A stretch of DNA of 64,000 nt from Sthenelais limicola (Eukaryota; Annelida; Polychaeta; Phyllodocida; Sigalionidae). The notes under the pieces were generated by a model. That model searched no databases and was not told the DNA's origin. It worked only from the letters and a program-made list of their open reading frames with translations. The translations under genes were made by a program, and so were the position numbers. Shown in pieces: positions 12,201 to 27,200 of this stretch (the stretch's first letter is position 1; each line of letters opens with the position of its first letter). Location: contig OW804096.1 of the NCBI GenBank assembly GCA_942159475.1, forward strand, positions 12,821,871 through 12,885,870. The letters are read 5' to 3'.

Positions 12201-15200
12201 GACGAATTCATCCATGCCAGTGAAATTGTAAAATTCCCCTGAATCCCTGATCTCAGAGACAGACCATAGCCCGCACCTTTTAAGCTACAACCTTCTGTCC
12301 AACCGACACTAATTAATTAATTTTGAGCCCATTGCCTTGGCACCACCTGTTACCACCTAAATAACGCGCCTCGAGGGGTCTGTTCAAGTCTTGAGTCATC
12401 TGGCTCCCAAGAAAGAAGTAAGTGAAGAAAAAAAATAACTTCGAGTTCCATCCAGCGACTTGGGATTCGCAGATAACATGAAAAATCGGGCGAATCTATT
12501 GCCTGAGATGAGGTTCAGCACCTGAGCTCTACTCCAATATCTGCTCCTATAGAGGCTGCTGCTGTACCCTGGAAGGGATAGAGAGCGAGTTGCTCTCCCT
12601 GGCTTGTTCAGTTGCTCATGTGCTCACTTCCCTCATGTGTTCACTTGCTCATTTGCTCATTAAGGTTTATTTAGGATGGGCATGTTCACCCGAAGAAGAA
12701 TTTCTCATAGATGGAATAAAATCATCTTATGAATGGTTATAACCCTGAAAGAGACTAGGATCTGATTTGAAATCGAAACTGAAGGAAAACCTCTCGCTCC
12801 AAACTGCCAACTTTGCTAATCGGTTTCTTGGCCCAGGACTAGGCGTTCAAAAGGGATTATAATGACCTTTTGTGGTCTTAATGGAATTATAATTGCACTT
12901 TTCGGTGAGAGGCTTTCCCTCGGTTTGAAGGGAATTTCTCATCTTTGGGCCTAGACTGTATAGAGAAAGATAACTACACCAGTGATATTAATGCACCAGT
13001 TATATTAGAGAGCTGCTCTTGTGCTTGTCTACAACCCATTTGCTCACTTGCTCACCCAGGTGCATCTACAAGTACTTCACTTATTTATTTTCAAAATTAG
13101 CAAAGTATCTTTTAAGGCGGTTATGAGGAGTAACCCAGTCAGAATGCACTTTAGTGCAGCCGTCTTTAATGCTGAATTCCAGCAATTCTCCCTTTTCGTA
13201 TTTATTCGCAATAGAGGATCGAGGGATCTGAGAGGATCATATTTTCAGAAAATGTACAATTCACCTTCAGCAGTCCTCTCAAATAAGCTAGATTTAAGAC
13301 AGAAATAAGGTTCAAAACACAGTTTGATATAGCAGAACAGATATATTAAACCAACACAAAACCAAATATACTCGGTATTAATCTTTTTTTAGCCTAATTT
13401 AGCCTTATTTCCTAAATGTATAGAGCTGCCATTTGTACATTTTCTGACGATCTGACCCAGAATGCCAGTTTCTACGTCATCGATATTGATTAAATGTCGA
13501 CAGTGGAATGACAATTTATTACTCATTGTTGCAAGTCCCTCTTGCTTTCTGAAGCTATTGTTACTACCTTTGAAGCAACAGGTTGCTACCAGAAACTATT
13601 ATGTCCTTTAGTAGATAAATCATGTTATATAGTACACTTCAAACAGTTAAAAAGATCTGGGCAGATTTTAAACAATGTTCCAACGGTGAAGGGATGGTCG
13701 TAAATCTAGGGAAATTGTTATAACGAGCGGTTGTAAACTTATCAGAATTGTATGGTACATGATGATTCATTTCATTTGACCTTGTTTGTATGATCTATTA
13801 AATTGTGGTTGTCAGGAAAGTATATAAGTCATTCGCTATATAAAAGATGTAGGTACCTCTCTCCTTCATCCCCTCTTCCCTTTCTTCTTTCCTCTTCCTC
13901 CCTCCCTTTCCTTTTTCCTCCCTTCCTTCACCTCCTCCCCTTCCACCCTCTTCCTCACTCCTATCCTCTCCCTTTTTCTACCTTCAAATCCTGTTCCCTT
14001 GCCTCTCTTTCCTTTCCCTTCCCTTTTCATTCCTCAGCTCCTCTCCCCCTACCCTTATCTCTTCCTTCCTTCCTTTCCTTCCTCTTCCCACTGCCTCCAT
14101 TCCCCTTCACCTCCCTCCCCTTCTCTTCAGTTCTCTCCCTCCCTCCTCACCCCCTCACCTAATACCTGCACAATCTATGTATTCCTACCGACCATGCTAG
14201 TTGCAGTAAACAATATCTTTATGTGGGGATAGTGGTAGAGGAATGATATTACATCATATTGCCACTACCTAGGCATTACCACATACTTTACTGCCATTCT
14301 ACCACATCACCCTTCTGAATCTATGGCAGATCTAACTGCAAATTACTGCTATAAGACTATAAAATTAGCATTGTCCTCAGAGCAAAGTCCTTCACTAAAA
14401 TGCTCCTTACCATCTTCTTCGCAAGGGAAAACATTTCAATAACAGTTTAGTAGTTGATATTTTATTCCAGGACAACAGATATATGGGGCAGAACGTCAGA
14501 AAATGTACGATTTTTCTACACCAATCATTTTAAATAACCCAAATATAGGAGAGAGAGAGAGAGAAAAGGGTTCAAAAGACTGCTCAGCATAACGAAACAG
14601 ACGTTTTGAATCAGGGCAATACCAAATATACTAATATTATACCTAGTATTCATCATTGTTTATCCTAATTTAGTAGCAGTTTACTAAATGTGTAGATCTG
14701 CCGATCGTACATTTTGTGACACCCTGATCCGCGAAAGTAAGCATTACTACCTACCCACAGAAGAAATTCCAACATGTCGTTGGAAAACCTTAAATATTTG
14801 GAATTGCCTTGAATTAAAGGAATTAATACGTCTATCTTGAACTGTGTTTTAACTAACCTCATTTTTGTCTGGGTTATTTGAGAGGATTGATGAAGGCGAT
14901 ATCTGACGTCACTCATATACTTGTAATTCTCCCACCCCACCCTCTCCAGGTCCCCGAGTTAAGACCACAAATAAGGTAATGACTATGTGGGTCAGATTTT
15001 CAGAAAATGTACAATTGGCAGCTGTAAACAATTAGTAAATTCTTCTAAATTAGTCTGCAATTTGATCAAATCTAGCAAAATTCGAGTAAATTCGGCATTG
15101 GATTGATTCCAGCAATCTGTTTGGATAGGTTGAACTGTATTTTGAACTTTATTTTCGTCTGAAATTTGGGTTATTTTAGAAGATTGGTGAAGACAACTTG

Positions 15201-18200
15201 TACATTTTCTGAAAATGTACCGCCATCCCAGTCTGCTAGTATCAACAATTAACCATGGCACAAATGGAGAACATGGCCGATAGAATTTCCTCCCGGCTGG
15301 CAACAACATTTTATGGCTTTCCATGCAACCATGTCTTAATGAGCGTAATTGCTCGCCCCTGCCAATTAGGGCGGCTTGAAAAAGGCGGGAATACAAGGTG
15401 GGGGTGGTCTAAAATCAAGGCACCAGGCCATATAACATTTCCTTAATGGGGCTGAGCAGGGGAAGGAGAGGAAGCTTTGGATGGGGCTGAACCCGGAGTG
15501 GGCTGAATACAGCCCCATTGTGAATCATTAGCGGGTGTAGGAGGGGATTAAGGGTCAGATTGTCAGAAAATGTACAATTCGCCTTCACCAATTCTCTCAA
15601 ATAACCCACATTTAAGACAAAAATGAGCTTCAAAATGCAATTCAACATAATAGAACTGATACTTTAAACCAATGTGATACCAAATATACTCAGGTATACC
15701 AGGTATTCATCATTTTTCAGCCTAATTCAGCAGAAGTTCCTAAATGTGTAGAGCTGCCAATTGTACATTTTCTGAAGATCTGACCCTTAACCAAGGAAAG
15801 GCAGGGTAGAAGGGCTTGGTCATAGAACCAGCTATGAATTTCCTAATGCCATTTAATTATTTGGTGATTTATGCTCCAGGATGAATGGATTACATGACAT
15901 TAATATGGAGGGGTTAGGTGAGTATCAGCAGTGCTTGTATACAGGCTCTTGCAAGGACAAGAGACAGATTGCTGAAGGATACATTGTCTAGGCTCACAGC
16001 CTCTCAGATGAGGTAAGAATGGTATGTTCAGTGATTGGACGCCTACTGCGGTCATGGCTGTCACCTCAAAGTCATTTGACCAAGGTGTGGAGGATTTCAC
16101 CGTGGGTTTTTTTGCTGCAGGACTTATTTAAATAGTTTCACGGCCAGCCTAAATCGATGAAGTGTTTTCTCTTATCATTACTTGTTTTCTCTCGGCCGTT
16201 TCGACTTTCATATATTTCAAATTATTGTATAAACTGCAGCAGAATATTGATAAATTCAGTCGTATAGGTAAGAAAATGAGGGAATTCTGTAAGAGTTGTG
16301 ATATGTCACAGAAACAGAGGCTAAAGTCGAAAAAATGAGATTTTTCAAGTACTCTTTGAACCAATGTTTAGATCATGCCTAGCCATCTTCGCCGAATAAA
16401 TAGGTCTACATACACTAGATGCCAAGACTGTACTATACTAAAGTCATCCAAAGGTAATATATTTCACTACTTTAACAGTTATTGTCCATCCAGAAATGTC
16501 ACTAACCTTTTTCAAACATAAAGACATAATAATATAGAAGTAACTATTAAATGTCCCAAAGGTTAATATGATTGTAATTTACCAATCACGTTCGTTCTTG
16601 TATCATGGTATCTAAAATCTTTTATTGAAACTTATGACTCATTTTCCTGTCTATTAAATTATTTAATATCTATTAAAATTAAATCTTACCTCCTGACTTC
16701 TCCTGTTCCGGAAACGGAACCACTTCCCGTCTGGTTCCCGCTGGTAGTCCAGTAAATACTGATCGGCAAACTCCTGACCCTGGACAAAAATAAAAATAAA
16801 AAATATGTAAGAAAATAATCTCAAATGAGACATTTTTGCTCCTATTTCCTCCCCGCATTCATTCAATTCTCCACAGCGGCGTCTCGAGCAAAATTGGTTT
16901 GATAGAATTTTAAATTGGATTTCGGAGAAAGGGAAGAAACAGGACTAAGAGAAGGACGAGGAGAGAGGGACCTTTCTGTTGTAGAGGGATATTGGGTACA
17001 GACTACAAAATGGGTAGCGTTGGGGCTGATAATTTAGCTTAAATCATGGTCTAATTGGGTAAATGTTTGTTTTTTTACAGCTTAATCGACCCAAAACCAT
17101 TATTGATTTCATTCTTAGAGTAAGCTTTAACATTAAGGTACGGAGGATTTGAAAAGAAATGAAGGACAAAGATCCATGTATTTCTAAATGACCCCCAATT
17201 TGATGAATGAAAAACGTTTCCAAATCAAACCAATATTAAATGTGCATGGGTGAAGATCAAACAATATACACAGTTTGGTGTCAGGACCCAATAATGTTCA
17301 TGTAGAGAAGAATGGCGGATTGTATTTCCCGTTTTCCAGGAAGTCATGACCGTTTCTCACAATGTTCATTATTTTGTATCTTGCAAATGACAAAATATTG
17401 CAATTTGTTGACCTCTTTATATATAATGTATTATACATGAATTGCCTCCTAACTGATTCATGTATTTCTGTTACCTGTATACAGTGGAACCTCTGTATTG
17501 AGACCACCCTTGGGACTGAAAGAGTTTTGGTCTCATAGGAAAGCAATTCGGGACTGAGAGAAACTGGTCCTAATAGAGGGGTGGTCTCCATCTGTCTGTG
17601 TCTGTTTTACTCTCACTGTTTACTTGCGGACGTTAATCTTATTTTGGGCTTTAGTTGGGGGACAATGCAGACCTTAATTTACCCTATTTCTCATTTTTCA
17701 AAATATCAATAATATAAATATTGATTGTGTATGGGGAGAATACATGTTACACGTCTTTGTGCAAGGACTACAAAATGTCGTGACCAAAAGGAAAGTGAAA
17801 GTGAAAATAAATCACATTTTGAGACTTCCCACGGAAGTTTTGACCTTATTTTCATTTTAAAATACCATGCATTTCAGTACAAACACTAAACACTTGCATA
17901 GATACTGATATGTAAAAGCGAAAATTCAGGGTAAGGTGCAAGACCGGGCTTGCCGGAACCATATACACCCATGTGCTGTAGTTGCCTGAACCTTCAGCAT
18001 TGTATGCCACACTTGGTCAAGGTGGTGCATAACATGTAGGTCCGCCCAAAACTGAAATTACTTCTTTTATTTCTAATTATTTTTATTTTTTATCTATTAA
18101 TGGGGTATAATAAATATGGAACAAAGCTCGGGTGAAGTCTGTACACTTGTTAGTGACCTCGGGAGTGTGGAAGATCTCGGGCTAACGCCCTCTAACTTCC

Positions 18201-21200
18201 TGCATGCGCTCCCTCGCTCACCAACAAGGGTACAGACTTCCCCCTTGCTACGTTCCATCTATTTACAAACCAACAGCTATGGCATAAGCCAGCTCATATT
18301 CCCTGAATAAAGATTTGTTTAAAAAAGAATCCCTGGGATTACAAGGTACAATATATACACATCCTGTAGGCAGTAAACATCAAAACCCTCTATGGTTAAC
18401 GCTATGGCACACCGCTGCCTACAAGACGCACATGGGTCAGATTTTCAGAAAATGTACAATTCACCTTCACCAATCCTTTCAAATAACCCAAATTTCAGAC
18501 GAAAATAAAGTTCAAAATACAATTCAACCTAACCAAACAGATTGCTAGAATCAATGCAATGCCGATTATACTCGAATTTACCTAGTATTGGCCAAGTTGC
18601 AGCCTAATTTAGCAGAGTTTACTGAAAGTATACAGCTGCCAATTGTACATTTTCTGATAATCTGACCCATATAGAGTGTACACATGTTACTGGACGGACC
18701 CAAGCTGTAGAGGAGGAGGAGGACAAAGTGGGGCTAAATGCATGGCGAGCTAATAGACAAGCTAGGCACTCAGGCCAAGGTCTAAAGGGACAGGTGACCT
18801 TTCACTGGAGGAGGAGGGGCAGTAGCTATTAGCACCTGTAGTACCTGAACCACGGCGGCCATCTTCCACCGACACTTGGCTCAGATTGTCAGAAAATGTA
18901 CAAATCAACTTCACCAATCTTCTCAAATAACCCGAATTTTAGACCAAAATACAGTTCAAACTACTGTTCAATCTAACCAAACAGATTGCTAGCGTCAATG
19001 CAATGCCGATAATACTCGAATTTATCTAGTATTGGCCAAATTGGAGGCTAATTTAGCAGGATTTACTAAATGTGCACAGCTGCCATGTGTACATTTTCTG
19101 AAAATCTGACCCACTTGTCGTCCAGGCGCCGCCTATAGGAGGTTTGTCATGGCTCGATTCTCAGCACGAAATCTTTCTTTTCCAGATTTGGGAAAAAAGT
19201 ATGTTTTTTTTCACTGCGCTCTACTGACAAATGGAGGATAAAGTGTTGGATTGTTGTTTCCTCCAGATGTGTACTCTGGTTAGGTGATGCAATTTGTGCT
19301 TTTTGACAAATGAAGTATTGTCTATCTTACTAATTAATTACATATACACAAAGACCTGTATAAACACAAAGGCCTGAGTTTCCCTGATGCTATATGTGTG
19401 GTGCCCCGATTTAGTATTGTTCTGACTAATAAAGAATGATCTTTCTCTATATCAATATTGAATTGATTTGACCTTTTTATCATATTTTCTGAGGGGAGGG
19501 GGTTGCGGGGAGGAGGGTAAAGTGGTATAGATGACAAGTTGTGTATATAATATTTTTCTATACAAGGCCATGCAGCATGGAAGTGATAGCTTATATACTG
19601 ACTTATATTGATAAGGCCACTTCAATTACGATTGCTAAACAAACCTTAGTTAAATTCAATTCAATTCGAATACAATTAACAAAATATTATGCACTTGAGA
19701 CTCCACAAATGTATCTTTCATAGATATGAAAAGAAAATCATATTATAGTGAGAGCTTTAATGAAGTAAGAAAACCTACTCTAGGTACAAACTCTCAGATC
19801 AGATAAGAATGGTATGTCAGCCTACTTCGCTAATCAGTTTTCTGGCCTAGGAATGGGAATGTAATGAAATTTTGCGGTCTTAATGGAATTAAAATGGGAC
19901 TTTGCGATTTGAGGCGAGAGGCGCCCCTTTGTTTGAAGGGACTCTCTCAACTTTGGGCCTAGACCGAAAACCTACTATTTCTTGATTCTGGCGATGTTTA
20001 ATTAAATTTTCAAATAGGCAAAAACCTACGCGTTCCAACCAAAGGTGGTCTACGCCCGGGCTATGAAAGGAAAGCTGTGGCGAACGCTAAATGGCATAGA
20101 TGACATGTTTCCTGTACTTTTCTCTACAAGGCCATCACTTTGGGTAGTAAAGATTGCACCAGAAAGATAAGGTCTAGCACCACTACTACCTCCATCCACG
20201 GCCACCATGGAGGAACATCACATTGCCAGGGAGCATGTGCCCCTAGCATGTTTAACATGTTATCTTTTCACATGCGAGGTCACTTGTAGCGATCGATAGG
20301 CCAGGCTTGTGGGTGAAATTTCCAGAAAATGCACAATTCACCTTCACCAATCCTTTCAAATAACCCACATTTGAGACGAAAATAAACTTCAAAGCACAGT
20401 TCAACCTAACCAAACAGATTGCTAGAATCAATGAAATGCCAAATATACTCGGATTTACCTAGTATTGACCAAATTGCAGCCTAATTTAGCAGAATGTACT
20501 ATATGTGTACAGCTGCTAATTGTACATTTTCTGAGAATCTGACCCTTGTAATGATCGTGTGTTTCCCCTACTAGTCACAGTTTGGTTAGTGTGGTACAAC
20601 AACGATAACTTGTACTTCCATGTTTTGGGTATATAAAAAAGTGTTGTGAAAAGAATAACTAATTTAGACTTATGTTGCACAATGGGGAAAGAAATCGTTA
20701 TGGTGTTGGTTTGAATGTGACGTTTTAGTATATGGGTCAGATTTTCAGAAAATATACAATTGGCAGCTGAACACATTTAGTAAACTCTGCTAAATTAGGC
20801 TGCAATTTGGCCAATACTAGGTAAATTCGAGTATAATCGGCATTGATTCTAGCAATCTGCCTGGTTGGGTTGAACTGAATTTTGAACTTTATTTTCGGCT
20901 GAAATTGGGATTATTTCAGAGAATTGGTGAAGGTGAATTGTGCATTTTCTGACGATCTGACCCATACATTATACATATAGGTTTGCACTGGCAATATAAT
21001 TGTTATTTCATTATATCTGGGAAGCGATTTTGAGTCGTAGATTGACTTGCTCTTAAAAATGAGTGTTATAATTATGGGTTCCTGACAAAACTAAATTGCA
21101 CAATCAGCTTGCAGTTCGGCATTGTTTCATGCAGTAGGACTCAAAGATACTATAAACCAAGTGTACTGTACATTTCATATCCTTATATTGACTTTAGATG

Positions 21201-24200
21201 AAAGTAGCATAGTGTTGATATGTTTGGGACTCCTAACAACAGATTGGTTAGTGCATTATAGACTTGTAGAATAAGTGATTATTTTATGTTTCAAAAATGA
21301 AATTTCAAAACAATTAAGAAACTACCATATATTAGAGTCACTAATGCCTCGGCTTGAGGCGAGAGGCTTTCCCTCCGTTTGAAGGGACTCTCTCATCTTT
21401 GGGCCTAGACTGTAAAGCAATTCTTGCTAATTAGTTTACTCCCGTTCAGACAACACGGCTCGCTTTGTTTAGAATGGTTCATTCTTTCCAACATAAGGCA
21501 AAAGGCTGCTGCTTCTCCACTGATCCTTAAAAGGCAATTTTAGAGAAGGCCCAGTTTTTGACTGCGGGTGTTGGACATGACATGTGGGCAGGTGGTGTGG
21601 ACATTCAAGGACAGATCTAAGGGGGATGTGTGTGTGTGTGTGAGTAGGGAGGGGGATCGGTGGTGGGGGTGTATATGGGTCAGATTTTCAGGAAATGCAA
21701 TTGGCAGCTGTACACATTTAGGAAATTCCCCTAAATTAGACTGAAAAATTAAGAATACCGGGTATATCTGAGTATATTTGGTATCGCATTGATTTAAAGT
21801 ATTAGTTCTGTTATGTTAAACTGCATTTTGAAGCTTATTTTTGTCTTAAATATGGGTTATTTGAGAGGATTGGTGAAGGTGAATTGTACATTTTCTGAAG
21901 ATCTAAGACTTGTGGGTGTGTGTGTGAATGTGTGAGTGAGCAGGGTGGGGGTGGGGAGGGGTGGGGGGGGGGCGGGGGTATGCTGATCCCTGGTCAAACA
22001 GAAATATCATTTGTTCTCTACTTTTTTTTTATAGGTAAGATAGTATTTATCATATATTAAGCCAGGACATTCAAGGACAGATCTAAGGTAGATGTGTGTG
22101 TGTGTGTGAGTAGGGTGGGTGGGTTGGGGCCGGGGGGGGGGGAGGGCCGGGGGTATGCTGATCCCTGGTCAAAGAGGGATATCATTTTGTTATCTGCGTT
22201 TTGGTGTCAAGTACTATTTATCATATATATTAAGCCATTATCAAACTAGGAAAGAGCCATATTTATATTTTGTATTTATTTGCAAATACCTAGTCCTCAC
22301 TCTAATTTCTCTGTTCTGGGACAGATATTGTAAAAATGATGTAAATAAGTTACAACTTAACTTTGTTAATGATGTACAAAAACCAGTCAATAATTATAAT
22401 GATAATAATCATGTATTAGTAGATTTTCTTTGAAAGGTTACTCTCTCTCTCCCCCCCCCCCTCTCTACCTCCCTCTCTCTCTCTTTCTCTTTCATTCATA
22501 GACAAATTAGACAAACTAATTAGAATATTTCAATATTGCTGATATCTTGTGTGGATGGAGAATGCAAACCTGTAGTATCACATGAAATTATGATAAAAGA
22601 CGTTTATCCTGATTTTTATATGAGTATCAAAAATCAATCAAAGTCAACTTGTTTAAAATGTAGTCGTAGTGGTATAGAACCCTATGACAACTCCCCACTC
22701 CCCCTGCCACTACATAGATGGAACCTAGCAAGGGGGAAGTCTGTACACTTGACCGAGGGAGCGCGGGAAGTTAGAGGGCGTTAGCCCGAGATCTTCTGTG
22801 CTCCCAAGGTCACTAACAAGTGTACAGACTTCACCCGAGCTTTGTTCCATATTTATTACACCCCATCAATAAATAAAAAATATAAATAATTAAAAATAAA
22901 AGAAGTAATTTACGTTTTGGGCGGACCTACTTGTTGTATGTCCCCAGGGTGACATAACTCACATGTTATGCACCACTTTGACCAAGTGTGACATACAATG
23001 CTGAAGGTATAGGAAGCAACAGCACAGGGGTGTAATAAACCACCCGACGTACAGACGGTCCCACAACCTCTAGGACACCGTAAATACCCTTTTGTATACG
23101 GTAAGTTCTTTGCCAACAAAAAACTAGATTTTAAAGGGTTGGGAGGGATAGAGAGAAGCCCCCATTAACCCCCACCCATGTGCCTGAGGGCATGTGCTAT
23201 ATGCTGGCACAGATTTAATACTCTCTTGCTGGGATGTGATAAGCTTTCATGGTGGTAAGTGTGCTCTTAGGTACCTGGTGTGAACCCCACTGACCCAACT
23301 GCTTACCCTACCCAACCCCACCCCTGCTTTTCCTCCCCCCCCACACACACACAGGCAGACCAACCAGATACCCAAAACAATGTCTTCATAACCCAGCTGG
23401 AGTTAGTTTTGAAACTAAATTGTATTAGCCTTAAAATGAAATTTAAAAAAAATAAAATTACAAACTGCATTCCTCATTGATTACTGATATATGTGTATTA
23501 CAGTATGGGAGCACTGATTTGACGGTATGGGGGGTGGGGTATTCTCTTTGAAGAAAAATGGAAATGTTGATTAATCTCAATTTAACCATTTTATACCAGT
23601 GTAACAGTTACTGATATTTAAGTATAAATATCTCTTGAGCCAGATACCGCAAACAAATCGAATCCCATAAAGGAACACCTTCAGGTGAAACCCCTGAATA
23701 TATTCCCACTCACTATACGACAGTGATGGGGAGCTATACCCTATTCACTTTTTCACTGCCACTGCCACTTCAATCTCATTAGACGACCCCCATAACCCAA
23801 CACCCTCCCCCTCCCCCCACCCCACCTACAGCCCAACCCACTACTGCTTTAACTGACCGAATTCTCCAGTCAATTTTCCTTGTAATTTCTGATAAAAGAT
23901 CACACTTCCATAACTTTCATACATATGTAGACGATGTTGTAACCTTTTCAGATCATTTTAACAATATCTGTCCCAGAACGGAGATATTATCGTGAGGATT
24001 TGGGTATTGCAAATAAATACAAAAAAAATATATGTTTTTACTTAAAGGTGTTTAACATTTAAACCAGCGATACCCTAAAAGGTTTAACAAAAGCCTGCCT
24101 GCTGCTGTACCGCAATGACTCCGCAGAGAAATACCCGCTAGGTGGTGCTGAAGGATTAAGCCCCGCCCCTTGAGATCCATTAAACTTCCGGTTTCGTGTC

Positions 24201-27200
24201 ACGTTCACAAACGGCCGCATGAGGCCGCTTGGGTTAAGATTTGCCAGACTGACAGCTGCGCGATCAATGCTTTATGGACGCAGCAAATCTTGTTACAATG
24301 TATAGACTACAATATAGCAGTTTGCTAGATGTTGGCTGTCTGTTACTCTGCCATAATGGGTTAATAATACACGACAGGTATTGGTTTGGTTGTTGTCACC
24401 TTGTGTGGCATTGTTGCAATAGGGGAATTGTACTGATGCCCTTTTGGACAATTCAATCATAAGGCGTTGGTGTTGATGCGAATCAAAAATTGTGAAAGAT
24501 TAGGTAAAATTTATTTTCTGCCTTTCTTCAAATTTGAATTTGACCTACGTTTGAGCAATTGATTCTTTATATTCTTAAAAACTAATACAGTATACATGGC
24601 GACAAAATGGATTTCCCAATAGTGCAGTCAATATATATATATATATATATCCTTCCTGCATATTTCACTGTAAAGGTGATTAGCCAGTGAGTTAGTTTTG
24701 ACGCATATTCTTCTAAATCTATCCTATTCACGATAGAAACGCAGGCCAGAGACCCGGGTCAATCAAAGGTCATATAACTATAGATCTGCACCCTCAGCAA
24801 ACATCAAAACTAAAGATTTCATACTTTATGTTCCATTTGTTCCAACCCATCTAAAAGTCAGTTGACCAAAACTCTGGAGGATTCTTTCCGGTTGTTTTTG
24901 CTACAGGACTTTTTTTTTAGGAAATTTACAAGAAATGTTTCATTTATATCTATATAGATTCTTTTTTTCGTAATAGCTGAAAGTACAGCTTTAAGTTACG
25001 CCTTATTCCATTTAGCATTTTATATTTCCTCTCACTCACTCTCATTCTCCTCTCTACCCACCATTTGGACACTCTGACCTTCTGACCTATATTTCTCCCT
25101 TATATCTGGACCATATAAGATCCTCACATATAGATAACATAAAAGACAGCCTGACAACCTTATACACAAAGAGGCCAGCATACACACATATCCCACATCC
25201 AATTGAATATGAATAGTACATTAATACATATGATTTAGACAGCCTTTGTCGATTCCAGATGATATATATTACAGGATTAAAGATAGATCATCTCATCCTG
25301 AATGCTATCTATCAGTGGGAAGGACAATGACTCTCTTAATTATCTATAAAATGCAGCTGTGTTGTCGATATGCGCAGAATTAATACTTAAATTGATTTAA
25401 AGCTCAAAAAGCCGCTTGACTAAGAGCATTTTGTTTTTCATCCAATATCTATCCACTTTTTTCAGCCTAATCCAGCAGAATTTACTAAATGCTTATAGCT
25501 GTTAATTCTATATTATCTGATGCCATGACCCTTTTCCTGAACAGCCTATTTACATAACTCAACTATCAGAGCAAATCATGTGTTTAAACAACTACCAACA
25601 AGCAATGTCCCAGCTGGCATTCTTCCACAATTGGAATGGCTCTGCAACAGTCTAGGCCCAAAGTTGAGAGTCCCTTCAAACGGAGGGAAAGCCTCTCGCA
25701 TCAAACCACAAGGTGCCATTATATTGCATAATTCCATTAAGACTGCAAAATGTCATTATATTCCCATTAGAACGCCTAGTCCTAGGCCAGGAAACCTATT
25801 AGTGAAGTAGGCGTCTCACTGACATACCATTCTTATCTGATCTGAGGGTTTGGACCTAGAGTGTATTATATTTAAGCTGGAATACACTTAAAATAGAAGT
25901 TGCCTGCTGTTCTCATCGTTTCTGCTCGTATTTATTCTTAGTTTACCAAATTGTCAGGATAACTGGATGCATACTATGCATACTATCATAATATACTATA
26001 ATATAATTATTATATTATTATATAATATGATACACTATCATAAATCATGCAATTCTAGTAAATGATAAGAATGGTCAGTGATTGGACGCCTATTCATTCA
26101 CTATCAACTGCACCATACAAAATACTAGCGATAAAGTGACCTACCTGTCCATTTCCAAAACGACCTTGCGTCTCAACAAGAGATATGACCTTGAGCTCTT
26201 GAAGGTCAATCTCCAGCCACTCGTAGACGTCCTTGGAGACCTGTTGATGTGGGCACCACGCCCCTCCATTTATCTCCGTTCGGATCCTTTAAGGAATAAA
26301 CAAAAATTTAATGGCGCTTCAGTTGAAACAGCTGTTGGGATTTGGGCAAACAAAGGGAGGCGGTGGTGATCTTTTGCCTGTCTCAAAGCTCTAATTTGCT
26401 ATACTACTACCCTGGCCTGGCTCTAGGAAGCCTTAGAGAGATGGGTTATGGTGGTGGTGGTGGGGTGGGGTGGTGGTGGAGAGGGAGGTGGGAGGTAATT
26501 CCTGGGGAATATGTTGTATTGTAATCGGTCTAAACGGAGACTAAAACGATTTAAATGGTTGTAGGAATGACTAAGGATGTTACATTTATTTTCTAAAAAG
26601 TTGAAATAGAAGGGATTAAGGATGTTGAGTTTATTTTTTTGGTAATTTGCAAAGGATATTATATGGAATGCAGAAGTGTTCCCTAAACATAATACATCAA
26701 ACCACTCGTAGCACTGGTCACTAGATATACTCAATAGTGTATATCTTGCAGTGCAATACATCCATTTTATAGGCAACGGTCATTACAAGTTGCTGCTACC
26801 GTATCTATAAGAGATCCATATGGCAGTTCACAATTGATGATTGAGATTGATTGTCTAAATTGTTAGATTATTGAACATTTGATTAATACTTTCAAATGAA
26901 CTCGTTCAATCGTTGCTCGTTTTCTATGAATTAGATGAGCCATACTGGCAGCTATTAGGACAGACTTGTGACAGACAACGCTTTTATATAATAGCGAATT
27001 TGGGATATACAATGGCTGACAATGATGTTCCTTTATAATACATTTGTTTTAACTAGGTTTGTTTTCCATTGATTCACTAATCAATTTTTATTTATGTTAG
27101 AAATTATTTTCAATGGATTCGTGTTTTATTATAAGGCGGTATTATTGATTTAAGATCAGGGCAAACATCATATCTTTTGTATTCAGACAATACTGCTTCT

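Larger units (their letters stand above)
10471..16689 (-). other. DDR intron (6.2 kb)
   Basis: Family A copies at 11437, 13232, 14485, 14989 and 15552, family B pieces at 11805, 12810 and 15987, and a pyrimidine tract at 13855-14165. The stretches 10475-11430, 11980-12780, 13465-13850 and 16100-16685 show no supported feature. Confidence 0.6.
16780..26144 (-). other. DDR intron (9.4 kb)
   Basis: Family A copies at 18435, 18878, 20311, 20734 and 21677; family B at 19773, 21351 and 25649; family D copies at 17960 and 22714; and a candidate CTCF, GC-box and ETS cluster at 24135-24191. I see nothing supported at 16790-17470, 20970-21350, 23120-24100 or 24200-25450 apart from simple repeats, including (TA)n at 24631-24650. 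Confidence 0.6.

Noticed and set aside
13803..14232. Long open frames in the pyrimidine tract
   Set aside because: Composition artefact; the product is Pro/Ser/Phe/Leu-rich low complexity.
15552..15786. piggyBac or Kolobok assignment from TTAA
   Set aside because: Other copies have TTGT, ACTT, GTAT and ATAT, so TTAA specificity does not hold.
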